The notes under the pieces were generated by a model, which was not told the origin of the DNA, made no database searches, and worked only from the letters and a program-made list of their open reading frames with translations. 64,000 bases of DNA from NCBI GenBank assembly GCA_032158295.1, contig CM063252.1, positions 20,356,036 to 20,420,035 of the forward strand. The letters are read 5' to 3'. Each line of letters begins with the position of its first letter. The stretch's first letter is position 1. The position numbers and the translations under genes are program-made. Source of the stretch: Pycnopodia helianthoides (lineage: Eukaryota > Echinodermata > Asteroidea > Forcipulatida > Asteriidae). Positions 1-11,977 of this stretch are shown piece by piece.

Positions 1-3000
1 ACCAACACTTTGGGAGTTATTTCAAAACTGTAACTGTATTTAATTGCCGATGCAACATGAAGAAGCCCACGCACAAAACCAACAGCAAAACCTCAAACTG
101 ACGTGGGCTACAAAGACTGGAAACTCATGACGAAATAAATAGGTCATACAACAATGCCTTCATGGGGGAAAATGTGCCACATGAACTAATGTTCATCTTA
201 TTATCTTCCTTCACCAGCAAATATGTTTTGATTTGACAACATTTTCTGACAGTGCCATTATGTACGTTATCCAGTTCAGCGTTAATGTTCAATACATCAA
301 GAACCGTTGACTTCTCATCCGGGAAATATCAAGTAAATTATTAATAACACAGGGCAAAAGACAGCAAGAATTTGTCAGGATTATTTCGCTTAATGAAACT
401 CTCTAGTTTTTAATTACAGCATTTGATCATTTTGTGGAATCAATTTTACAGGTGGATGCGTTTTTGAGAATAGCAAAAACACGGTTTTGTCAGTTTTTTT
501 CGTGCACACTGTGTGCCTAAGTTCAATTTAACCCAAATCAAAATAAAAACTAATTTTAGTATTTAATATAGAGATGTTTGTTTGGACAACAATTCATAGC
601 AATGTCATGGTAATGTCAAGATTAAAAGTGGGATTTTATGTAAAAATTCGTTAATTTGTTTTTCGCATAAGTTCCAGAGCTTTACAGACTTTATTAAAAA
701 ACAACGCATGGAGTTTTGCTTTGTTTTATTGTCTTGTTTAATGCACAAATTGATTCCCTTTTTAGAATTTCAAATAAACTTTACTTCTTTTCGAAAAACC
801 AACCTACGTAGGCCCCCTAGAGAACAATTGTCAGGAAACAAAGTAAGCTTTTAGAAAATACTTCACTTTAAAACAGGTTACTGAAGATCACATCCTCTTC
901 ACAGATCATGTTTTAGGAGTGAAGTACACCCTGACTAAATAGTCTTATCCTTTAAGACTAAGTGGACTCATTAGGTACGTTGAGCAGTTAGACTCCATTT
1001 GGATGTAAAAAGGTGTAACAAGTCTGTATTAGGAGTTCACACGTTTTTAAACCATGACCAAAAGCTGCATTGTGGTGGCACGGCTACCAAGACCTGCTAT
1101 AAAAGGGTCTCAGGTATAGGATTCGTATTAAATTTGTGTTTCTGCCGTATACCCTTAACGTATTTTAAAGAAACGGGTTTTTTTTTAATTCATAAGCAAC
1201 AAGTAAACAAAACGAACAAACCGATATAGGGCACAATTTTCTGTTACCATGGCGAGATTTCGTACTTTCACTCTAGGACTACGCTATGAGATCATGAAGA
1301 GCTGTCACAAATCATGTCAAAGAACTTTTTTCAAGAAAACCTAGCAAACCATGCCTCTGGCGAGTATAGCATCACAAGACTTCACTAAATGCTAGCATTC
1401 TATAGTGTTGTTATATTCCAAAGTACTGACACCTTTTAGGGTTTAACACTGTCTGTGGTATTTACTCTTGATAATTAAGTTCCCGATTCGGAGAGGGGTG
1501 ACAATCACACTGTCTGACCTTCCGCGGAGATTACACCTTTGCCGAGTGAGTATGTAAGAATGACTTATTAAAGACAACACTCAGTTTGGAATGGTCGTGT
1601 TTAAATCCGCTAAGAGTGAGTTTTAGACAAGATTCGCATACTTTGCTCTGACTGGCTTATAACAGTTTTGCTTCTTCCTGGAGATTGAGGGGGGGGGGTG
1701 GGGCATTGAGTTTTCTTCCACGGAGACACTCAACATTTAGCATTATAACTGACTTGGGTATAGGTTTGGGGAACAGAGAGCAGTACATAAGACTGATGAC
1801 GTAACCCTAACAAACTTGGCAATACTTTTCAAAGTCATAATGATCATTTTGTTAAGATAGTTTGCACTAAATGAGACAATTTGAAATACAAGAAAAGAAC
1901 ACCGAGAAATTAGGCATGTTTTGAGCTTTGTAATCACAACTAATATCAGATGAAGATGGTTCGAGGGATCTACTGCTCGTCTTTTATGGCGTAATCCCTG
2001 GGGGTTGGACGAAAGCAAACACCAAAAGATTTGAGGATTAAAAGCAAGACTTTTAGCTTTTGTTCTTTTCTGTCGAAGCCACATGAGAATGTGTCTTTAT
2101 GAGTGAATACCGTCTGGAAGTTAAGCCATGCTAACAGACATTTTGCTTGTCGTTATCATAAGCCTTCTGAAGTGGATTATTAGTGCTTATGGTCCCATCC
2201 AGTAACGAGGTACTGCACATAAATTAGAAACACTCCAAATTGTTGACACGTGACGTCATTGGAGGCCAGTCCTTATTATAATAACTGCTTTCATTGTTGA
2301 GCAAGAGCCAGACGACCGCAATAGCGCACTGATCCCAATCTAATCTAACAAGAAAAGTATAATTTGACGAATAGTCGTCTTAGTTTTCTTGGATGTAATT
2401 ACGATCTTGATCAATCAAGGCACATTTTCAACCTCGTACATTAGTTGTGAATTGGTCACGCATGCAATAGAGTAGTCATCCCTATCACATACAGGTTCGC
2501 AAATGGGCTGAGTTTCTGCTTCGTCAAACAAATTACGAACTATTTGGATCTTCCCAAAATTTACTTTCAATCACAGATACAAGAAGACCCACACAAAGAA
2601 CGTGTCTACTCAAATAAACGTTCCCTGAATCTTATAAAACTTCCTTTATAAAAGTAGTCAATGTAAAAAATCTTGGCACTTAGGTAGGTGTATTTTGACA
2701 ACACCTCATGGTGATTAGGAGTAACACGTGCTCATTAGGTGGAGTAATTGGGCGATTAACTACACCAAGGAGATTGCCACTTTCTGACACTCTGAATGGA
2801 TGAGCACAACTCAAATTTAACGTGACACGATCTGTCTGCAGGGAAAAGTCTCGGGTCTTTTCATGTCAGTTGTCAGACATTATAAAGGGTTTGCCAGTAT
2901 GGACCTGAATCGGTAGGCGACTGCTTGCCGAGTCCGTGTCGTGTACAGCTTTACTCTGATACTGAGATTATAGATGCTGGGGCCAACTTTGACGTAATGC

Positions 3001-5741
3001 TCGAATAAGGCTTGAATATAGGCCATTGGTTTGCACGAGCATAAAAAGTATTAACATAATTATTACTTCTGGTTTGTATAGCTGTTATAATTAGCCAAAA
3101 CCCATGAGTTCCAACTAAGCTATCGGATTTACGCACATTGCCCGCTGCAGGACCCACAGCAGAGCCCATGCTCCCCGTTTCACGCGGAATTTTAGCTCAC
3201 TACTTTACAAAACTTTTTAATGCAGTTACTTTGTCTCCAGTTTTTCAATATCTACAACACTACGTGGATACAACATTTACTATAGATTTCTCTTACTTCC
3301 TCACTCTGAACACCAGTACGAGGAAAGTTGTTTATTATAAAACCTCTTTATTTATGGAAACTCACGGATTGTCAGCTCCTCATCCACCTGCAACTATAAT
3401 ACGCTTAATTTAGAAAGGTGCGACAGGTAATGAAGGGTTTCCAAAAGAAGATGTGCATACGGTAAATACAAAATAGTAAAACCAAACAGTAAATTATTTA
3501 CAACGTGTTTAGCGATAATAGAGAAAGGCACACGCCAGTTTCCCCCTCCCCCCAAACCTACACTGAACGGTCCCGATCTGCTAATGCCTCTATGTAAATC
3601 CGACCGTTGTAACCGAATAAGAATCAAACATGGGACATATCCGTAATCTTCCTTTTAGAAAGAAAATCACAAGAACTATCCTCCCATCCGCTAAATCAGC
3701 GACCAGACAAACAAACACAGCACTGGTACAAATAGACAGACAAAAGAGACAAACCGACGGGTAAAGTGGTGCAACAAGGGCTAACCACCATCACCAGAGC
3801 ACATAGATCAAGAACATAGCAAACAAGCCAAGTGTGCCCTGTACCCGGGAAGAGCTTCACACCCAAACCATGCCTTGGGGTGTTCGGCTAGAGACAATGG
3901 GGGAGTTTTGCCAGGTGTTTGCCCCCATTGTAAGGAGCTGACTTCGCGGGTTGTCGAAACAAAATGATAGCAGCTTTGGAAAGTCATGGGAAGGTTCATC
4001 ACCCAAGACTTTAGGTGGAAAAATGCTGACCTTAAAACACACACACAAAATCAAAACAGACGTATAGCTAACATTTGTTTTAATGGTTACAATAAACTTT
4101 GAAGGAGATAGGAGAAGCATCGATGAGACATTGTAAGACTGCAGTAAATATTTCGAGGTGGGCCAGTAGCAGTAGCTCTTTATCCCATCTTTCAGACACC
4201 AAACAATCCCAAACTAATTGATCTAGTTCTACAACACAACACAACATAAATGTGTGACACCGACGAAGTGACAGTTTACAAGGAAACATCCCTTGAGTCA
4301 CCATATATCCACCATTACGGTGACCCTTCTCACGAGGAGACAGACACCTAACAAGCCACAATCAACACTCACTAGCTGCAGGCAAAGCAATTTCACATGA
4401 CAAACCGAATTTACCATTCCCCCGTTGATCGCCCTTCATTCCCTAAGCAAAATGGACTCACTTTTGTTGTCTTGTTTTTCTACGTGACGGGCCAATTGAC
4501 TTCCAGTCACAGCGTTTTGAACCCTTAAAGTTAAAGTGTTAATAAAATAAATAAAATGCTGCCTTTCTCTTCTCTTGACACCTCATTTGTTTATTTCTGG
4601 TGGTGTTTCAGGTGTGGATTGGTTGAACAATGAATCAATCAAACAACTGAAACCCAATAATACAGTACGGCAGTCCTTGTGTTAGTTCTGCCAAAATATT
4701 ATTCATGTCACTATGTTTAGGTTTTCTCAAAACAAAAAGAGGTTGGCTCAAACCTCTTGTTATAACAACCAATGACATTTTAAAAAATGTAAACAGATGG
4801 TTTCTTAATGACCCTAAATGTTGACGTGTATTGTGATGTGTATGAAAAGTTGTCTTTCACGAATCCGATGTCATTACAAAATCACAATTACTTCATTTAC
4901 TTTTCCAAATATCACTAATGTTTTAATTTGATTCAGAGCGCAGAGCTCAAACGTTAATTATTAAACGTCATTTTTATTTATTGGCATTCAGAGAGGCTTT
5001 CCGATTGGAAGGGTGCCGTGATATTGAGCAAATTATCCGCCACCTCAGTAGACTCGCTCACTTCATTCTCTCGGTCAAGACACGGTACTCAGTTATTGTA
5101 ATCGCATGACAAAGGAGTGAATTTCACTGTATAACAGTATCATTTTTAGCAGGAAATTGCTCTGTTGTTACATTGGTCGCGTCTATTTGTCTGATGGGGT
5201 TGCGACCTACACGCCTGGGGACGCTCCATGGGGGCATACGGGCATCGTATGGGCCGGAGGACCGGACTGACTGCCAACCATCCGGTCAGAATCATGATCC
5301 TATCCTGCTCATGCATTCACCCAATGTTTCTATAATATCAACATACATGGCATCGCCATTGTCCAATCATCATCCAGAGATTTCGTTTTTTGGGGGGACT
5401 GAGCCGCAATAACAAAAGGCCCCCAAATAGAATTATCCGCCATTGTATTGTCATGCTAATCCAAATAGGGGGTATGATTCGTCCTTAACTTGGCCCCTCA
5501 GTGGCCCACGTGACTGACAGGGTGGCCCTGTGGAATGGCCCTGTGTTATGAATAAGTAAAAGGCGACCCCAATAACTTGATGGATCTGACTGGAGTTCAG
5601 GACCACTAGACACCCATAGTTCTTGAAAACTTTGGGCATAACAACCACAAGTATCCCTGCTGGACCATCTTTGATTTTAGACGCTTGTGTAATTGTGTTG
5701 TTTGAATAATGGCAGTTTGTACGGATCGTTCCACGCAAATT
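1..5741. other. Noncoding region upstream of the nuclear receptor gene
   Basis: No protein family, RNA gene or clear transposon was recognised here. Open frames are short (113 codons or fewer), lack family motifs and look like chance. The stretch is AT-rich with short G runs, for example near 1690. Because it lies 5' of the tailless/NR2E1 gene, it is a reasonable place for that gene's promoter and enhancers. That is inferred from position only. Confidence 0.5.
2247..2258. promoter_or_regulatory. Overlapping E-box and CRE-like site
   Basis: The 12 bases CACGTGACGTCA combine a palindromic E-box (CACGTG; bHLH or bHLH-Zip factors) with a full cAMP-response-type palindrome (TGACGTCA; CREB/ATF factors), sharing TGA. 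The motif is seen directly. Its use as a control site for the downstream nuclear receptor gene is inferred from position, and 12-base motifs also arise by chance. Confidence 0.25.
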
Positions 5742-5798
5742 ATGAGCACATCTCACCCTGGTCGGACCATGGAAATGGTAAACGCTGCTCAACGTGCA

Positions 5799-5827
5799 AT
5801 GAACGCCAAAGTCACCATCTACATCAA
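5799..5827 (+). CDS. Candidate first coding exon of NR2E1 (frame problem)
   Basis: A strong donor (CAA|GTAAGT) lies at 5828. The exon 2 acceptor at 11978 requires one base carried from exon 1. Reading back from 5827 in that phase gives TPKSPSTS, and A|GT across the junction makes Ser, so the join reads ...SPSTSS-RILDIPC. Human NR2E1 begins with a similarly short Ser-rich leader ending STSRILDIPC. The nearby ATG (5799) is one base out of frame: ATGAACG where ATGACG would put it in frame, and as written the frame meets TGA at 5800. So either one A is extra in the sequence, or the match is chance and the real first exon lies elsewhere. Confidence 0.35.
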
Positions 5828-6136
5828 GTAAGTGTTACATTATTATTTCAAAAATATGAAAATATGAAATCTTAACCGCTTTGTTAATTATGACTTTGTA
5901 TTTGAATTTCAACGAACTTGCACTAGGCCGTAATAAACGTAAAACGCTGTCAGGTTTAATCAATATTACGTTTAAAAAAATACTTACTCGTTAAAACAAC
6001 TAAAAGTTTTCAGAACCATGTAAATTGTTTTCAGTTTATTCTATTCAATGTCATTATAGTTATTTATCTGAGAATTTTAAACAAACCTTTCAAAAAATGT
6101 GGTAAACTAGACTATGCACCACATTATTACACAGAA

Positions 6137-6255
6137 GGCTAGCGCGTAACACGGCAGCGACTCGTGCGTAAGACCGGCAGTACTGAGATAGAGTGCGTAA
6201 GACCGGTAGCTACCCACGCAGAGGTAGCTACTACGCGTAACACCAGTAGCTGTGT
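6137..6255. repeat. Degenerate GC-rich tandem repeat
   Basis: Four diverged units begin with GCGTAAnACCGG or GCGTAACAC and are spaced about 20-40 bases apart. The core GCGTAAGACCGG occurs twice and GCGTAACAC twice, and GGTAGCTAC appears twice as an internal sub-repeat. The block is clearly more GC-rich than the AT-rich intron around it. It looks like an old minisatellite. No function is suggested. Confidence 0.5.
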
Positions 6256-9200
6256 TTGCACCTGCTTAACTACTGCGATTCACTGCGGCTCTGAGTCACT
6301 AGTTCAAGCCCAGGTTTCTTTCCTTTTATGGATTTAGAAAATTTCTATGCAACCAGGATGTGCTTACAACATTACTTCTAATAATAATGTAGATTCATTA
6401 CAGCCAGCTTTAAAAAAAACACCACAACAACAATTGAAAAATTGCCTTTCCAATTACCAGAAGGCGTGCACAATAACTTGTTAACAAAATAACACACATG
6501 ATTTACAAAACAAGTGCTCAATAGTTTTGTTTGTTGATATCATACATATTTAATAGTTACCGAATCTTCCCTTTTTGATAGTGTTGTAAATCAGCCCTGT
6601 GCATGTTTACCTTCACAAGTAATTAAGTTTTATGGATTTAAAAGATGCATGTTTACTTTCACAAGTAATTCCTCAACACTTCAAATAATGTTTCACGTGA
6701 TAAATTAACTTGTTGATGATTTCAGTCTAAGCAACAGTTGTAGTTCTACTTTTTAGTAGCATAGGTAAAACCAGCAGTTGAATCTACCCATTAAACTTAA
6801 TGTGCAATCAAACTTAAATCATTTGAAAAGTTGTGGCGATAGTTTCATGGTTCATGATGGTTATAGCCGACCCGCGATGCTCGATTTGTCACAGGATATT
6901 TCAGTTGAAGCGCTAAGAAAGCAAGTCACAAAGTATGCTCTTCAATTATCTAGAGTCTCTAAATTTGTGTATAAAAGAGAGTGTATCTGAGCTGAAGATG
7001 ACAAATATATTCCATTTTCTAGTCGACATCCTTCAAACCATGTCTCCCCTCCCATCTCCCACCTCTAAAAACATAGATCCTCCACCGTCTTAAAGAAAAA
7101 AGAAGATCCCCTCCCTCGGGGAAGGCTACCCGCTTTATTATCCTCTAAGAAAAGCAGAAGACGAAACATTTCTTTGGCAAAGAGTTAATTCCCAGCGTTT
7201 AGAATCCGTCAAAGGGTGACGTGTTGGTCATTAGTCAACGCATTAGCCATTACGGTCTGACTCAATCGGAATGCTTACTTCTGTAGTGACTTAAATGACC
7301 ACTCTTAAATAGGATCTGACATCTGTTGCTACAGGCACGTAGTACTGCTCATCGAATCAGCTTTGGTCACATTCGAAATTTGGCAGCTATGAAGCAGGAA
7401 AAAAAAATCAAAACTACCAGGGAAAATCTGCACAATTATTGTTTGTTGAACAAAAACACTAAAACCTTAGTATTCTGCACGTGTTTCAATTTGGTAATGC
7501 AGCCTTATCTACAGTTTGAACAAAACATAATTGTGGTTTTGAAGGGAATAAGTTTTCTTTATCGTTTACTTGAGGACTAGAATAATAAACTACTCGAGAA
7601 GATTCCAGTCCAGGAAAAGTAGTTTCTGATTCAGAAGCTAAGCTGTCAGTCATTCCAAATCAGATGGCTTAGTGAAGTGGTTTTTCTTTAATTGTTAAAC
7701 CAACTCATTGTTAGCCTCTTGCATAGACGTTTTGATGTGCAAAATCTTGAGAGCAACAATTAAAAACTGAAAAGGGCAATCTTGAGATTTCAAGGCGACT
7801 TTTTGAAACCCGGGCCCCATACGGAAAATAGACGTCAGGTAAAAAAAAACGCAAGTCATATAAGATTTTTGTTGGCGTGTAAAGGATGTCAAATTTTGTA
7901 TCAATTAGAACCACATAAACGGCACAGTAACGAAACAAATTCTGGGAGAATCAAAACTACCCGCTGTCCCGCCTAAATGTGTAAACTCCTTCTAAAAAGG
8001 TTTTGCAGAAAGTTCGTTATAGATTGCTGCTGAAAGATTATTAGTTAGCTGCAGAAAGTAATCAATATTTATATCGTGGCTTGCTTTCTATTTTCATGCA
8101 TCAATGTAATTTATGTTTAACAACTTACGGAAATTAAATTGACCATGATTGATTTTGGTTCAACACGGAAGACAATCACTAAGGTTTCATGGTTTTAATT
8201 TATCGTACTTATATTATCTCAGCACATCAATCAGGCAGAAATTTAAGAGATACAAACTTTTATACCATCAGTTTCGGTCTAACCACTCTCGAAGATTATT
8301 GATTTCTTTTGTGGGTTTCAGCACAAAATCACTGAGTCATAAAATCTTTATTAAAAATTAACTGCAATTTGCATCAATTCATGATGGATTAAAGGTATAG
8401 CCTTCAATTTGAGATCCTAGTGATGAAGTTAAAAGATCTCCATGGATACAAAATTTTAGAGTTGAGGAAAAAGTGTGTGCCCCGTAGAGAATAATGGAGC
8501 GACTTTATATCCCCACAACATGCCGTCCATCAAAGAAACAACACGCAGCCCAAGAAAAGAGTCTCAACAAAAATCGGATTTCATACTCAGACGCTAAACC
8601 CGTCATTAATAACTTCTAAGACGAAGTCAACGCCTGAAAAATAATAGGAATACAACTTGTAAGAATGCCTGGTATTACTGCCACACTGACTTGCTGAAAT
8701 CCCTAAGTGTACCCGGAACAATGCAGGGGCTTTTGGACCACGCTGGGCAAGGCAAAAGGCGCTCAAATCCAGGCGAATGATTCGGCCCTCAACACGGCTT
8801 TTGTGGGAGTTTCGACTAAACTGGGCACACGTTATTTATCAAAGCTTTTTAACGGTAAATCGCCTTTACTCTGTGCATGTCCCGTCCAAATCTTTCTTCT
8901 TTATCGTTAATCTTAAGTCTAATCCAGTCTTTTTTTCCTCGTCTGTTTCTTGTCGAGTGTTTAACTCTCTGCCAAACTCAGATTGCTAATTATGCTCTAA
9001 TCTTAAGACCCAAGGTTAATTTAGACAACGAGTAGAACGAAGAGTTAAATATAGAACGGTAATATTACATGCAACGTAGACGAGCGTTAATAGAAATAGA
9101 AATCGAAACTGACTTTTTGCGGTTAAAAGCACAGGCCTTATACTATTTGAATACACTAATTCGTGGTGATTCAATATTATAATATTTAGCATGATATCAA

Positions 9201-9523
9201 TACCACAGAAAATCAAATTCAGATATATCACAAAGAATAACCTATAATTTTAAGCGGAACTTACTTTCCTTTGAAAACAGTATTTTCGATGTGCTGTTAT
9301 TAGAGTAACCAATAAAATAAAGTGAAATGAACTGAATTTCTTTTTGAATTTCGGGAAGTATTATCCACACCTTATATAATTCAATTCAATTCAATTCAGT
9401 TCAATGAATTATTACAAATATTCAATACTGGTATTGGAGGTTCGTCTGACATTCATGTATAACATGTTTACATCGTTAATGTATGTGCTAGCTTCAAAAT
9501 GTAAGGCTTATATGATGTTGTTC

Positions 9524-9916
9524 TTAAAGGAACATTACAGAATCGGTTGTTGCTAACAAAACAGTTGCTGGCAGTGTAAGCACTTTATGTAATCCACCAT
9601 ATACATAAACTGACAAACCTGTAGAAGTTTGAGACCGATCGGCCATCTGGGTCACGAGAAAATAGTGAAAAACCGATTACACATTTGCATGAAATCATAT
9701 AGGTTCAACAAATGAATAAAACGCTCACTGAGCAATAAACTCCAATCGGAAAATTAGTGTATTCATTTCTCATCAAATATGGCATTTCAGACAGAAATAT
9801 TTCAGGGGATGTTTTCTACTGTCATCATCATTAGACCGTGTAAGTTTTATGTAAATCTGTGATCAAAAGTATATTTTACAAGTTTTTTTCTTACCAATTC
9901 TGTAATGTTCCTTTAA
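9524..9916. mobile_element. MITE with 24-bp terminal inverted repeats and TTAA ends
   Basis: The left end reads TTAAAGGAACATTACAGAAT and the right end is its reverse complement. The inverted repeats extend to about 24 bases with one mismatch. Both ends carry TTAA, the target duplicated by piggyBac-type transposases. The element is about 390 bases and has no transposase frame, so it must have been moved in trans. It lies in the presumed first intron of NR2E1. Assignment to piggyBac rests only on TTAA; a TA-targeting family is possible. Confidence 0.8.
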
Positions 9917-11977
9917 TGGACGGACGACATTAACGCAAATTAATCATGAGTTTTCTTATTAAGTGAATTGTGCTGTTGTTAGTGAGACCACTGTCTAGGT
10001 TTCTTTTTCAAATTACTAAGATAACGTGCAGATTGCTTGTAGAGTCATAAGATAACATACAAAGTCAGTGGTTGTAAAGTCCGGTATCAAAATGGGAAAA
10101 AGTTAATTGCAACACCTTTCATTAAACGCGAGTGGTTTTAAGTATCCATTTTTGTTATTGTTTGTTAAATTTCCCGCATAATAACAGCTCAATATGCTCA
10201 TAGAAAACGGCAGACAATCTAAAAGTGAAAGAATTTATCGTAATGAGATCTGAGTGTTGGGTGTCTAGTATTCAACACCTAAAATGAGTTACATTTCACG
10301 CAAATAGTAATAGTCAGTATCCATGAGCTTGGTCCATAACATTTTGTAAAAGATCACCCTTAACGATAATTATGAACCATCCTTAATGATTGTGATTACA
10401 AGTATTGACGAAAATAAAAGTTTACAATTTAAAGTGTAAACCGGAATTTAATTGGTTTGTATCTCTAATTGCCATTACAAAAATAATATGCATGGTTATC
10501 TTAATAGTTGGAGCAGAAAGAAAAGGAAAAGACAAGTCTAGTCCAAAACAGGTGTCCTGATTTTGTTTATCTATGCATTAGCAAAAACTCTTGAACAACT
10601 CTTAAGATAAATCGCTAAATAAGTAGGATTGTTAGCCCAGCCCGTCTTGTGAAATGTGTAAAGATGGGCTAGCTTTGCATTCGTCTTTGAGACACTAACT
10701 CCCCATACGTCAGCAATGGTCAACCTATTAACTCATCTTAATGAGGGATGATCTTTTGTGGTCAACTCGAACAGCAGTTGAGTTGAGGACCTCCCCTAAA
10801 AAGACAGATGAAAGAAGGTCAGATGGACCTCTCCAAAGTTTATGGGCCCTCTTTACTCCAGAACAGGGTTATGAAAAGACTCTCACCAAACCCTTCTACC
10901 AAGGTACCATTTTTAGGATTTCATTTTGTCCATGGCTTTGATGAGCTCTGATAGAGCAAAAGCGCTTTGCCAATTTAGGCCAGTTTATCATGGAAGTCGT
11001 TGACAACATCAAAAAAAAAAGCATACATTAGAAGAAAATAAAATTAAGTGTTTCTTCGATGCGTTCGGAAAAAACACAAGATTCTTTGCCATTTTTTTAC
11101 AATTTTTTAGTGACAATAGTGTCAAAATATCAGAATTCTGAAATGGTGTCAACTTATTACAAAGGAACGGGTGATAATCATTGACGGGCCCGATGGCTCA
11201 AGGCCCGACCACTCGACTGATCTCGGGCCTGCATGGCTTGCCGGTGACGCGCAAGGTTACCGGTACCTCATACAGAAGAAAGAGTGTGAGTGGAGGGTAC
11301 TTGTCGAGAGGGTTTTGATAGGGCAATGATGAGGGCCCAATTAGGCTGACCACCGGGGGCGGGGGCTCATGTTGATAAATGACTCCAATGATGCAGAGGA
11401 AATTGCTGTAACTCATTTTTATTTAATTCATCTATTTTTATTCGATAATATTTTTATTTAGGGGGGGGGGGTGGATGAGAGTCAGCAGATGGAACATTTT
11501 TGCCAGATTCCGTAGGTTTATGATTACAGATGAAACTGAGTGGTCTCAAAATATTGTACAATCGAAATAGTTTAAATACATATATTTTTATGAGGATATT
11601 TTCCTCACAAGTTTGGATACATCATTTATAAACCATATATGAAGCAATGGCAATGATAGTGTATTTCTCCCGCAGCGCACCCTTGCGCTTAAAAACAATC
11701 CTAATACTATGTGATCTAATTACAATGGCCCAAACCACTTCACATTTTCTCTTCATCACTAATTTGTAATCTTTTTAAAACTTTTTTTTTCAATTCTGAA
11801 ACTTCAATGATTTTGATGTCCAAAGGCAGCTGATAATCGAATATAACAAATTTAGGAGTCATTTTACGCAGCAAACACGCCCTCTTCGTGTCACTTATGA
11901 TGTTTAGGCAATGGTCATTTGCATTTTGTGTGTAATGGGATTAACTAATTTCTCATTTTTTAAAATATTTTCCCCAG

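Noticed and set aside
1243..1256. GTTACCATGGCGAG, a 12-of-14 match to the RFX X-box
   Set aside because: No ciliary gene starts nearby and single motif matches of this quality are expected by chance.
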